DNA of 64,000 nucleotides from Chaunax sp. Z400 (Eukaryota > Chordata > Actinopteri > Lophiiformes > Chaunacidae): the NCBI GenBank assembly GCA_037577475.1, contig CM075194.1:20834992-20898991 (forward strand), in the 5' to 3' direction. Positions 44,709-57,107 of this stretch are shown here, one piece after another. Numbering within the stretch: the stretch's first letter is position 1; every line of letters starts with the position of its first letter. The notes beneath the pieces were generated by a model that was not told the origin of the DNA, did no database searches, and was given only the letters and a program-made list of their open reading frames with translations. The translations under genes and the position numbers were made by a program.

Positions 44709-47700
44709 TTGTGAAGTCATAAGCATGCCAACAGTGTTTTTGTAATTCATTTCAGAGCCAGACAGACAGGAGTTCCACACTGCAGGTCTTAGTAAGTACA
44801 TAAACAACACCAGGATGTAAATACTCTCTTGGAGTTAAAGGTCCAGCATTTCAAAGGAGTAGTATAAAAATATATTTGAAATTCCATATGTTTTCACAAC
44901 TTTTCATGGTACTAGCGGTCTGTGAAACGCCTACTGTACGTAGAGCTAGTTCATTGTGAGTGGGAGTTAGCTTTATACTACAGGAGTCAGCTTTAGCACG
45001 GCTTCCCTTCTCGATGCACACTGTAAGTAATTTAAATGTCCATAAATCCTTTCTCTGGAATAGTGGATGGTGTACAGTTTAATTTACAGTACAATTGAAA
45101 TGCAATAAACCATGTTAATATCATCACCTTATAATGAATTAAATGTTTTTTGCAATTGTATGAGTTCAGGCTATAGATTACAAAAACCTCTTGTAATTTA
45201 AAACTTCATATTTATGAGACTAAGCCCCCAAAGGTGAACGATGGAACATTCATGAGGACAGAAATGGAGAGCACACTCCAAGAAGAGGTTTTGGTTGGTG
45301 TTAGTCCACCTGCCTGCTGTGACCTTGCGGCCACGCGGCTCCTGCTACGCTGAGATGTGGCTTGTCCAGGAAGTCTCAGCAGGAAGCATTTGACTCCAGA
45401 ATATATCAAAGTGAGCTTGCAAACTCTGAAGGCAGAGCCATTGTGGAGCTTTAGAGAGAACCTCTGGGAGCTTACATAGGCTCCCTTCCTTTGTGAAACA
45501 CTAGTCGGAACATTAAGATGTCACTGCTGTCTGAGCAATATGACCATGGGGACACAGACATGCAGCAGCAGCCACGGATGTGAAACTTCAGAACACTTCA
45601 AGTCAGGGGGAAGATGGTTTCTGGTGCAATAATTTAGGCACCAGTAGGGCGACAGTGTGTCTGCATGTCTTAACTCTGAGCACTCTAAATACATCAGGAA
45701 AAATAATACTGTGAGTCAGATTGCAGAAACTAAATGCTTAATTCCTCCGTCTGTGTTTCATATTTGTGATTTTCTTTGGTGGCCCGTGTGCACTGAGAGC
45801 TGACATTCTAATTTTGCTGTCACCCCTTTTTCCTTTCCCGCATGAATTCACTGTTGTTGTTGTTGTTGTTGTTGCACTTTTGAATACATTCATCATAGTC
45901 AGCAGCTCCAGCCTACTCAAGCTGCCGTTTTCAACAAACCTTTACATTTTAAAAGCCTCCGAGTTCTAGCGGAGCGTTCAGTGCACCTGAGGGCAGTCGT
46001 GTGAAGTCCAGTGTCACACACGACAAAAATATACTTAATAGGGGGGATATGGCAACTTGATGTGACTCATATAATAAATGCTCAGTGACCAAGACTATTT
46101 TATTTACAGAAATGGTGAATTTTGTCTGAGCTAACATATAAGATGTTGGATATTGATTTCCTGAAACTGATAAACTGTTTTCTGTAATGTTAGATAGATT
46201 AAATAAGGATGGTAGAGTTACTCCCACAATGCCTTTCACCCTGTGGCTCCGATCATTCAGCCTAGTTGACTGTGATCTTGGCTTCCCGTCAATAAACTTG
46301 TGGTGTAATGTACCCTCGGTCTGTTACAGTAATTCACAGCTCACAGGCTCTGTGGTTTTACAGCCTCTCACGAGAAAAGTGACATGTCATCATGTCAGTG
46401 TCTGGAAACATGCTAACTAGCTGTTAGCCCTGATACAGAGGACAGTTTTTGATATGAAAATGTGGTGGTTTCTGCAGCTAATGTCCTCCACTTTTCGGAT
46501 TTCTCATCCACATTGGGGTAAAGGTTAGTTTTTTAATACCGACCTGAACCACACCCAGTCTGAGGAGAGGTAACTTTGTGGCCTGGGGTAGGAGGAGTTG
46601 ATTTTTTTTATTTTTTTGTACACAGAGTCACTTTTCCTCAGTGTTGTCGCCATGTCCATTTAGATGACTGCACAAAGGCCAATGTCCATTTTCTCAGACA
46701 GTCCTGACACAAAAGTTAACAAGCGCTCTAAGAGACCATAAACCTCCACCTAGGCTGAGCATTCCCTCCAAAAGGGTTCCTTCTCCCCGCAAGTTCTATT
46801 CCTATTTATATATGCAACACCTGCGTGTAGATTATTTCACCATGAAAAGACCCTCGAGCTTGGAATGCGTCCAAAATGTTCTCGTAGGGAAACTGACTGC
46901 TCCATAAGAGTCAACATTTCCTGTTCAGCTCGGCGGATTGTTCCCAGAATGTACTCACATGTTCCCATCCCCGCTGCCTTTCTCCGATCAAATTTCATGC
47001 AAATCTGTTTTTAACATTTTGAGAAAAATGGCTGCCCTCCGGCTTCTCATAATCTGGAATACATCCCTTTACTCGAATCTGCTCCACAATGTAATCATTC
47101 TGTTTTTGGGAAAATGCCAACTCTTCCACCTTGTTTGATAGAAAATGTGACAAATCTGAACCTTCTATCAAAGTTCCAACAGAATCCTTCAGGTAGTTTA
47201 TATGTAAGAAAGTAAAAAAACAAACACAATTTCTCAATATTAAAGAAAGTCTAGTAGTATTTTTTTTGTAATGCTGACAAACAAACAAACAGATAAACAA
47301 ACTGAACCGACCATATTTAAATACAAGCATTTTTTCCTTTCTAGGCCTAAAATGGAGGCGTGAAATAAAAAATAAAAAAAAGATTTGATTTTCATTTTCT
47401 GTTTTGAATAATAAAAAATAAAATAAATAGGAAACAGAAATGAAAAAATGTCTGGCTGCAAAACAAGAGCGCCAAATGCTAATGTAGGATTGCCTTTGGT
47501 GGTCCGGTTCAGACTTCGTGCCCAGGGTACTTCAATTTTTGATATCGGTTTCTTAAACGAAAATCGAGTGACCAAAAGATACACGGATTGGAGGAGGTAT
47601 ACATTCAAACATGTTCTACAATCACACAAAGAGTTGTGTAAGTCATCTCCTTCTTAATTAGGCAGCAGACCAAACAGTGACACTCTCCTGATGCACTCTT

Positions 47701-50164
47701 TACATCACTGCAGCCAAATGAGAACGTAAAGCTGGGTATTCAGCTGGTGAGTTCATTCTTGACCTTGTGAGTCAAACATGCCTTTGGGTTGCAAGAAACT
47801 AGGGTTGCCATTAATATACATCAGACTACAGTGCAAATATGTGTGTAATCTATGTGTAGGAGACACTATACAGTTCCATTACTCAGCACACTGCAGTCAT
47901 TTATCACACAAACACACATTTAAAGACATAGCCACTATTTTAAAGGCTTGCAATAACATGGCTTCTGCAGGACCACACATGTTGGAGGGTAATCTTCACT
48001 CTTTGACGTCTATGAAAGAATACAGCCATCACTGTAATTCACTGAGTGTATGACAGCAGCTCCGTTAGGTCTGTTCCTCTTCCTCGCTCATGTACGAAGG
48101 GCCCAAAGCTCAGCAACAAAAACTGGTCAGAGATCTAAAATAGAGAGCTGCTCGTGCCGGTGGTCGGTGATAACATTCAGGCTCTGCTGGGGATGTCGCA
48201 GCTGTGAAGAAACTGTAATTTAGAGAGTGGTCGGGAAAGCTTATCTTCCTGGGCCTCTGAGCAAAATAAAGAAATGGTGAGGGGAAAGTACAATGAGTCA
48301 CTGTAGATGGTAAACAGGAGTAAAAACACTGTCTGGATAAGGTTCTATGGTCCCATGTATTATTATGCGTGAAACTTAATGTTATGACAGCGAGAGTCAC
48401 CTAAATTTGGTCCAGACGGTCAATTGCCAATAGACATTGGAGACTGTCGTTATCCTGCCTCAGGGACTATCGCAGCAGGAAATGAAAAGGCTACACAAGA
48501 AATTATAGATTCTGAGTGTGTTGCTATGACAAAGCTGATCGTCTCACTGGATTCTGAATACCCAAATTGTGCAGTAAAAGCAATATTCTGTTCATATTAA
48601 CATCCTGGTGGACTTTTCTCACTTTCCAAATCCTCATGAAACCCCATTTGACATATGCTACCCCATTAACTTCAGCTGGAAGGTATGTATTTATGTGGCC
48701 CTTTTCGCTAGAATTCTCCAAAGATATTAGCATGTTTTGGAGCAGCATTGCTCGCACCATCAACACGTAAAATTCACATGGGTTTAACTGTAAGTGCTCA
48801 TTATAATTGGCTTTCACGATTTCAGTTTCAGAGTCATTCATGCTCTGTTATAAATTGCAGTCATTAGGCAGAAAGCGTCCCAATTCTGCTTTAAAGTTGA
48901 AGTTCCCCCTCAGCATCGTCTTTGATAAATTGATACCAGGACTTTTAATCTCGCTGTGCTCCTTTGGGGTCCTCCCCGATGATTGCTCTGGTGATGGGCT
49001 CTTTGCAAAAACGCTGTCCTTGTCTCATGGCAGCAAGTGTGCATCTCTTAGTCAGCACAAGTCCTCGGTATGCACACAATGTTCCCTCAGTGCTGCTTCT
49101 GAACGTCAACCTTTTCTTTCGCTTGTTTATTAGGCATTCAGTTGAGAGAAGAACAGAGGATTAGACTTTAAAAGGGTTTTCACTCTGTAGTTGTTAAAGC
49201 ACACACACAGCAATGCAGCTAGAGCAGACTACAGTTGGATGCACTTCTGTCCTTGACGAAGTAAACATTGTCAAAAGAACCAATGAGCAACTTTGCTGCA
49301 CGAGAACAACATGTTAGACTGATTGCTCATATGTCTAACTCCTTTTCTAAATCCCATAATTCTTGTAGCCACAGTAGCAGATGGCACCGTTGGTCGGCCG
49401 GTCCGTCATTTAGTCGAGAGTGAAGTAGATGGCACTCAGTGGAGCCAAGGTCCAACAATCCTACACATGTCTATTTAGCGTGCCTGGCACATGCACCATT
49501 CCTGTGTGTACAGTACTCCTGCTGACAGACTAACCAGCCAATCAATGAACACGGTTCAGAATGGAACCTTCTTAGAAGAGGCAATATTTAGTGGCTGCCA
49601 CGTTTCTCCATGTTTTACAATGAGTTTGACCTTAATGGTCATTAGAGTATCAGTTGTATTAAATTGACTCGTATCTAATGATATTTTCTATTCTCTCTTC
49701 GCATAATGACCTTTTTGACTGAGCCATCCGTGCTCAAAATTATGTAACACTACCAAGAACATCTTCCAGCCCTTTTGTGCTCATGATGGATCTTGTTAAT
49801 ACTTTGACCCTGAATTTCCCTGTGAATGTCTGTCTGGTCATTTTGTGTCCGGCACAATGCACGCCAGTGGGAGTCTCATTTGAATCAGACTGCCACTGTG
49901 TCCCAAATCCATCCTGGATTCTAAGAGGAGTAGTATTTCGTATTTAGTGTGATTGTATCGGATATGTAAGAAAAGAAAAGAAAGAATATTTGCAGCAGAC
50001 TGTGTGTATTAGATATGATTGATTTTTGACCGTGCTTTTGATGGACACTATTCTACCACAATGCAATGCACAAAACGACTGGAGGAGCTGCTCAGAGCTG
50101 AAAAAAACAATTATATTGTAGGAAGCCATCATAAAACGGCTCTGGATTTTTTTTTTTGAAAACA
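44709..50164. other. No gene; several repeat-free candidate regulatory stretches
   Basis: Long region without supported exons. Simple repeats: (GTT)8 at 45852-45875. Possible fish repeat near 44820-45060 (TTCAAAGGAGTAGTA, GTGGGAGTTAGCTTTA). Complex repeat-free stretches at 46830-47130 and 48600-48960 could be conserved elements; the second has TCATTATAATTGGC and GATAAATTGATACC. Frames up to 129 aa (47240-47629, minus) are AT-rich and have no domain. Confidence 0.35.
45852..45875. repeat. (GTT)8 microsatellite
   Basis: A run of GTT trinucleotides starting CTGTTGTTG. Confidence 0.95.
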
Positions 50165-51040
50165 AACCCAAAAAAGTGTTAAATCTTGAGAAAGATTTTT
50201 TGAATAGGTGAGTGATGTTGATCCTGTCCACGTCTGTCTGGCTGCTATTCAGGAATGGTCACTTAATTTTCCCCATCTAGATCCAGACAGTCCTCCTCAT
50301 TGGTCAGAAACAAATTTGTTCCAGATGTTAATCCCTGTACCAGCCCCCTTACCACCAATCAAACCCTACTCAATAAACCTTGGTGTAACCTTTGACCAAA
50401 GCCCAACTTTATCAACAGATGTATACCGTCCTGCTTCCAACAACTTAGTCCCTTGCAAAAAACAAACCTCTTGTACTATTAATCCATATGCTGACTTTTT
50501 TCTAAACTTGATTAGTATAATGCCCCCTTCCCATCTCAACCAAACAGACATATCCCACTTACAACTTCTTGTAGATCCCACATCAGTCCTTGCATGCCTT
50601 CAAGTCTTTCCAAAAAGTACAGACTTGACTTTAACATACTTCTCATATACCAACAAGGCCCTGCTTGGTCTCTCTGCTTTCAAATCTCTTCAGCCTTATT
50701 CTACTTATAGACCACTCACATCAACAGACCAAGGTCTTATCAAACCACCACACACATTTAAACCTTTATAAGCAGTTCACAAAACCAAGGGTGGCTGTGC
50801 TTTTGCAGTTAAGGCTCCATCCCTCTGGATCTGTCTCCCCTCCTTAGTTAGATCTCCTGAGTCTGTAAACACCTTAAAACAACTTCTTAAAACACATTTT
50901 GTCCTTTCATCTGTAATTTAATTGAGTGTAATGTATATTATATATTTCCATGCTGCTTGTTTTTCCTGTGAAGCACTTTTTTGGTTTTAAAAGGTCACTT
51001 TTTATATATAGTTGTACTAACCTACCTACTTTTGATTTGA
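50165..51040 (+). pseudogene. L2-like LINE ORF2 C-terminus and 3' UTR, one in-frame stop
   Basis: One frame runs from before 50208 to 50921 with a single internal stop, TAA at 50769-50771. It reads VHVCLAAIQEWSLNFPHLD, INLGVTFD, TNKALLGLSAFKSLQPYS and TYRPLTSTDQGLI. After the stop, in the same frame, come VHKTKGGCAFAVKAPSLWIC, LPSLVRSPESVNTLKQLLKT and HF. This matches the end of L2-clade reverse transcriptases: 'CL.DIK.WM..NFL.LN..KTE', 'NLGV.FD', 'FKALHGLAP.YLSDLL.PY', 'G.RAFSVAAPKLWNSLP...R...S...FK..LKTHLF'. The catalytic YADD domain lies upstream and is absent. The 3' part has TCCTGTGAAGCACTTTTTTGG, a usual L2 3' phrase. It is a 5'-truncated relic, only moderately decayed. Confidence 0.75.
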
Positions 51041-52635
51041 TTTGGTTGGCAGAAAAATTGCAAAATCACTGTTTGATGGACATTTAAATTACATGTAATT
51101 ATATTTCTTTTATAAAGAATATATTATTTGTGTGTGCCAACAGCTAAAACACTTCATTATGGTGATTGCTATGTAGTGCAAACTGTATATAATTAGTGCA
51201 TAGCATGGATTTTAGACACAGCTAATGCCTTGGTCTTAGAAGTTGTACCAAGGATAGAAATCTTAAGAAATTAGCATAACATCTTCTCTACAGATCACTC
51301 AGTGAGCGTAGACAATAATCACATGATCACAATTGAAATGCATAAAGATCCTTGCTGTGCTGAGCCTTTGGTTTATGCAGTATGTTAATTATTGTTTTGC
51401 CTTGGTAAATTATGTTTCTTTGGCATTATTTTCTGACGGTCTGTGATCCCAGTCAGATATTAGTCCATGTTGTTGTGATAGTGTGAAAGCAGTCATTTAG
51501 TTGGCATCCTTGCAACTGAGATGTTTTGCACTGCATGGTTCGTGTTCCACATGATTACATGAAGTGGTTTAATTGTGCCATAATTAGTTATAATAAGCGA
51601 CTGGCAGGCCTATCCGGGGATGCAGGGAAAAAAGCCAAAAATAGAAAAATTAGGTGAGAGCTAAAAATGTAGCTCCTTCTACCTCTGATGATCGTCTTGT
51701 ACATCTGCAGTAGATTGCTACACCAACACTGTACAGGAAAAAAAAAAAATCAACCCACTGCAAAAATAAATCACTGCCGGAGCTGAATGTGTGGAAGTGA
51801 ATTCCCACTGTATTCCTGTTAATCCCATTTGACGAACCAACAGACTTGATCTGTCTATGCCAGTATGCATGCTGTGCACTGATGGCTGTGGATTGTTATT
51901 GAGAATGGAGACATTGAGTTTAGCTCCCAATAGGCGATCTGTGCCAGAAGAAAAAAAATAAAACAATGCCTTAGTATTATGATTTTCCTTTTGCTGGGGA
52001 AGTGAACACAGAAAAAAAAAAAGCTACACAACCTGAGGCGTTGAGCCCATATAATCCTACAGCAGACCATCCTTTAGATGTCAACAGTGGCAACAAAGCC
52101 TCAATTTGTTGCTGGGTTGAAGTGGGTCCTGAATAGAGGCACAACGAGACCTACAGGACCTTTCACACACTGATGGAGAAAACAATATATAATACATTTT
52201 GTATGACAAATAGTCACCTTTTGAACATCTGGGCTTCTTTTAATGGAACAGTTAAACAGTGTTCAGATTTGACCATTATTTACGCAGTGACATATCACTA
52301 CAGAGAGTCAACATCTGAGATCCTTGCTCTAATGCAAAATGCTCATCAGTGTTGTCTTTTATAGTACCTCTTAACGGTCACCTCTCAGTTTGACTGCACT
52401 GAGAATTCACCATCACTTTCTGTATTAAAGGTGCCAATGACCCAGTTTTATTCAAATATCTTTCCTTTGTGTGAGAATGAGAGTTCCTCATAGGCTTTAA
52501 TCTGAGCCCAAAACTGAGCCTGATCCCATGTCTTTAAGGCTGAACTGAAACTGACTGCCAGATTTGCTGCTGACAAACCTGACCCAAGACCTACTGTATA
52601 TTTGTATCAGTTCAGTTTCTTTGTCTGTGTCTGTT
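51041..52635. other. No gene seen
   Basis: AT-rich sequence with A-runs near 51735-51750 and 52010-52022. The 63-82 aa frames lack motifs. Confidence 0.5.
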
Positions 52636-52968
52636 AGTAGGATTATACAAAAACTACTGGATGTACAGTACCAGTCAATAGTTTGGACACAGTTACCCAT
52701 CCACTTGAATGGGAAACTGTGTCCAAATTTTTGACTGGTAGTGTATTTTCATGAAAGGTAGTGGGAGGGTTGAGCATATGTTAGGGAATAATCTAATAAT
52801 TGTTTTGTGGAATGGATCTGAATAGAGGGGCAGATCTAGGAATTTTCTTTACACTTTTTTTTACATCGTTAGAACCTGTAGGGTAGCCATTTTGATGGCA
52901 CACATGTCTTGACTTGCCTTGGCAGAGGTATGCGCTGTACTGAGTACCTTTCTAGTGTTATAATATTT
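52636..52968 (+). repeat. Interspersed repeat family B, interrupted by a mini-MITE
   Basis: Left part GGATTATACAAAAACTACTG then GATG; after the insertion, TATTTTCATGAAAGGTAGTG and GGAGGG; the end reads CTTGGCAGAGGTATGCGCTG then TACTGAGTACC. When the insert is skipped, the host text becomes continuous family B consensus ('aaaactactggatg(t)attttcatgaaa..tggtggg'). Confidence 0.65.
52666..52743. mobile_element. 78-bp palindromic Tc1/mariner-type mini-MITE with TA duplication
   Basis: The left arm starts CAGTACCAGTCAATAGTTTG then GACACAGTTACCCAT (35 bp). The spacer is CCACTTGA (8 bp). The right arm starts ATGGGAAACTGTGTCC and ends TTGACTGGTAGTG. The arms are complementary at 31 of 35 positions. 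TA at 52664-52665 and TA at 52744-52745 flank it, as expected for Tc1/mariner insertion at TA. The end word 'CAGTACCAGTCAAAAGTTTGGACAC' type is known from fish Tc1-like elements. It has no coding capacity. Confidence 0.85.
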
Positions 52969-53284
52969 CATTCCTTGCTAAAGTAGTTGACTAGTTGTGA
53001 AGTTTCACTGCCCAAGCTTCTGCTACCAGTGATGTGAATGTGAGTGTGAGTGAGTCTTAACACCCACACACAACCGAGCAGATACAGGTATGAGAGAAAA
53101 TCCTCACTGGCTGACCTGGAAAAATATGTGCAACCACCGTAACTCAACTCGACCCGAAAACCGCAATCTTTATGTACTAACACAACTGTAAGGACTGAGG
53201 ACTAAAATAAGACTGAGCTTGGCAGCAAAGTGCTGATCCTGCAGCTCTTTTCTCTTTCTGGTGCAAAACTAGTGACAATTTGTT
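52969..53284. other. No gene seen
   Basis: Unique sequence; the 71 aa minus-strand frame is unremarkable. Confidence 0.45.
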
Positions 53285-53545
53285 TATGTCCCAAGCAGTA
53301 CAAAGTGAAGACCCAGGTGCAGACATGAGACACAGAGATAGTGAATGGACAGTTCAGAAATTAAATGGTAAAATAAATCCAGTAAATCAGCAAACAGTAT
53401 CCACAGGGTGAGCCAACACAGGTTTGGTACAAGTATAATCTGAAAGGTTCCAAGCAATAAAGTCCACATCAGAAGGTGAAGGTTATCTAAACAAACAAAA
53501 AAAATAGGCAATAATCTAAACAAACAAACAAACAAAAAACAGAAC
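53285..53545 (+). repeat. Interspersed repeat family A, copy leading into the minisatellite
   Basis: It reads CCAGGTGCAGACATGAGACA, then GACAGTTCAGAAATTAAATG, AATCAGCAAACAGTATCCAC and AACACAGGTTTGGTACAAG, as in the copy at 21.84 kb. It ends AACAGAACCACGACATC, the element's right-hand end. Confidence 0.6.
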
Positions 53546-54930
53546 CACGACATCATTAAAGACTGGAACTAAACACAGAACCATGACATCATTAAAGACT
53601 GGAGCTAAACTCAGAACCACGACATCATTAAGGACTCAAACTAAACTCAGAACCATGACATCATTAAAGACTTGAACTAAACTCAGAACCACGACATCAT
53701 TAAGGACTTGAACTAATCTCAGAACCACGATATCATTAAAGACTGGAGCTAAACTCAGAACCATGACATCATTAAAGACTTGAGCTAAACTCAGAACCAC
53801 CACATCATTAAAGACTTGAACTAAACACAGAACCATGACATCATTAAAGACTTCAACTAAACTCAGAACCATGACATCATTAAAGACTTCAACTAAACTC
53901 AGAACCATGACATCATTAAAGACTTGAACTAAACACAGAACCATGACATCATTAAAGACTTGAACTAAACACAGAACCATGACATCATTAAAGACTTGAA
54001 CTAAACACAGAACCATGACATCATTAAAGACTTGAACTAAACACAGAACCATGACATCATTAAAGACTTGAACTAAACACAAAACCATGACATCATTAAA
54101 GACTTGAACTAAACTCAGAACCACTACATCATTAAAGACTTGAACTAAACACAGAACCATGACATCGTTAAAGACTTGAGCTAAACACAGAACCATGACA
54201 TCATTAAAGACTTGAACTAAACACAGAACCATGACATCATTAAAGACTTGAACTAAACACAGAACCATGACATCATTAAAGACTTGAACTAAACTCTGAA
54301 CCACCACATCATTAAAGACTTGAACTAAACACAGAACCATGACATCGTTAAAGACTTGAACTAAACACAGAACCATGACATCATTAAAGACTTGAACTAA
54401 ACTCAGAACCACAACATCATTAAAGACTTGAACTAAACACAGAACCATGACATCATTAAAGACTTGAACTAAACACAGAACCATGACATCATTAAAGACT
54501 TCAACTAAACTCAGAACCATGACATCATTAAGGACTTGAACTAAACTCAGAACCATGACATCATTAAAGACTTCAACTAAACTCAGAACCATGACATCAT
54601 TAAGGACTTGAATTAAACTCAGAACCATGACATCATTAAAGACTTGAACTGAACACAGAACCACCACATCATTAAAGACAAACTAAACACAGAACCATGA
54701 CATCATTAAAGACTTGAACTAAACACAGAACCACCACATCATTAAAGACTTGAACTAAACTCAGAACCATGACATCATTAAAGACTTGAACTAAACACAG
54801 AACCATGACATCATTAAAGACTTGAACTAAACACAGAACCATGACATCATTAAAGACTTGAACTAAACACAGAACCATGACATCATTAAAGACTTGAACT
54901 AAACACAGAACCATGACATCATTAAAGATT
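53546..54930. repeat. 36-bp minisatellite, about 38 copies
   Basis: The unit is AACTAAACACAGAACCATGA followed by CATCATTAAAGACTTG. Sites vary in a limited set: CACAG/CTCAG, CATGA/CACGA/CACCA/CACAA, CTTGA/CTTCA/CTGGA, AAAGAC/AAGGAC. All four CTTCA units also have CTCAG, and a 72-bp two-unit block is repeated at about 54496-54640, so blocks have been copied. Because 36 is a multiple of three, the minus strand stays open for 343 codons of a 12-residue repeat (VMVLCLVQVFND). A shortened 34-bp unit near 54677-54690 breaks the frame. This is not a gene. Confidence 0.98.
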
Positions 54931-57062
54931 GTTAATAGCTCACTTGGAATGCCACTGATTATATTTTCTTGTAAGCTGACCTGAATCCAGTTATATTAAA
55001 TGTCATTTAATAGTAAGTGAAAACAAAAGTGCGGGCATCTCTCCTACACATTCCCAAGTCTTATTTTGGTTCTGCTGCATTTACCTAGAAGAGGTCCTGG
55101 TATTGTGCATGCTGGTTTACTGTCATTGTTACTGGGACACCTAATGGAACTGAGCCATTGTTCCGGCTGTGAGAAGTCAAGATGTCATTGCTCAGGTTAA
55201 CTCATCCCTCACCATCAGTTGTGACCCTCATGTTGCATGTCTCTATATTAGTCAGAAATGCAGATGAACATTCCTCTACCCCTTCTATACCTTTCCTCCA
55301 CTCTAATTCCCCCTTGGTGAATACATATAGGAAGGAGAACTAAGGGATCTCTCAGGGGCGTCATAACTTGCACTGTAAATGTCAAAATATTTCGCAGTAA
55401 TTTCCGAGGATTTTCTTCCCTGTTTGGAATCCCTACTTTTTAATGTTTATGCTAATGTATTTCAATTATTTAGCATCTGTTTGAGAAACCACTAGAGACC
55501 TAGGGAAAGTATGCTGGGTTGAAATGATAGAGCACATGTTTGCTTTGCTGGTTTGCTCCTAATCCTGAGGATTTGGGTTGGACATGGTAGTACTGTAGAT
55601 GAGAACTATGAGATTATTATGACTAAGACAGTCTAGTCATTGTGTGAAAATGATTGTACAGTAGGTATGTGTATGTGTGGGGCGTCCATCGCACTGCTCA
55701 TATGGAATAAGTGTGCCATCATACTGCCCATGATCCATTTGTTGTGATTTTCTTTAAACAGCCTTGAGCTCTGTGTAGCATTGAGCTAACCCTATGAACA
55801 TACCAGCGGATAACCAGTGAACAACGCCCTCCCGGACCTGAGCTGAACTCTGCTTTGTCCGCATGATTCAGTCTCACTGAACGCCAAATCATCCCAGGAA
55901 CTTTTGCTCCATTCTTCTGCTTGAGCAAATTGCCTCTCATCTCACTAGCAACAATAGCTGTTGACCTAGACTGAGCGTAGTGGCAAAACAAAAAAGTGTG
56001 TCACTCAATGTTCCTCCCCCATCTGCATCTCTCATGTCACTTCATGTGCTGTCTCCCTGTAGCATCAGCCACACCTTTCAAACAAGGCACCCACTGATGT
56101 TAGTCAAGCACCGATCCTCGCCTGACTCATCTTTCATCCACCACCAATGCTAAAGAGGCCATGTGCATTTGTCACCAGGTCGAAGCTGTCTGAGACGCAG
56201 GAGCCAGTGATGAAGGAGTAGAAGCAAAAAAAAATGAGATACTGGCTGATCAATTAAAGTTTCTCTCTAGTGATGCTGGCAGCAGCATTTTTTTTTGCAT
56301 TTTGAAACAGACACTGCAAGAAGATTAGGGATTCAATGAGGGAGGAGAAAGTTACAAAATGCATCCCTGGCATTTGAAGAAGTACTCAGACCTTAAAGAT
56401 AAACGTACATACTACTAATCGGTTCATCAGTCATGATCAGTACTCCTCAGGCTGTACGCGCAGGAGTGTATACAGTTTTCTCTCTTTGGAGGAGTTTTTT
56501 CATGTCTAAAAAAAATAGTACTGATGATGTCATCAGGGTTCTTTATCTCAGCTTTTGATTGAAGACTTTTCAGTTTGAAAGAACAACCCTTTACCAATCT
56601 GGAAACAGGTGTATTTACTGCTTTTGCCTTGACTGAAGTTTGAAGTCTCTGTGCTCCTCTTCCTACCACAGAACCTATGTCAGTACAGACACACCCTGGA
56701 GTGCACTCATATTACTCATCTTTTACACAAGGGGTTTTGAATAAAAAGGGATTTTCTCTGTTTTTACTGACACATTTGTTATTCATGAACTTATTGTATT
56801 TTTTGTAGAATTGTTATTTATTTACATGTGTTATGTATGAAGTGTCTTTTCATGGCTGCAGCGTGGGTGAAGAGCGTCTTGGAAATTTTATATATTTATA
56901 TGCATATCTAGGCATTGTATCCCACTCCAAATATATTTTTGTATGCACAGTATGTCATTATTGCAAATGAGCCACTTTTCCACAGTTTGCATGAATGTGT
57001 ATTTGACAAGTGGTTCTTAGCATTCATTGGTGTGTTTTCTGAGGCTAAATAGTTATCTTACA

Positions 57063-57064
<2 letters not shown>
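54931..57064. other. No gene seen
   Basis: Unique sequence with A-runs near 56226-56236 and a T-run at 56289. Frames at 55719-55991 and 56427-56669 (minus) have no motif. Confidence 0.45.

Positions 57065-57103
<39 letters not shown>
57065..57103. repeat. (CA)n microsatellite
   Basis: About 19 CA copies. Confidence 0.97.

Positions 57104-57107
<4 letters not shown>

Noticed and set aside
47240..47629. 129-residue minus-strand frame
   Set aside because: Low-complexity Phe/Lys/Leu composition from AT-rich DNA; no domain.
53636..54667. 343-residue minus-strand open frame
   Set aside because: It is generated by the 36-bp minisatellite, whose length is a multiple of three; there is no unique sequence and the frame breaks at a shortened unit.
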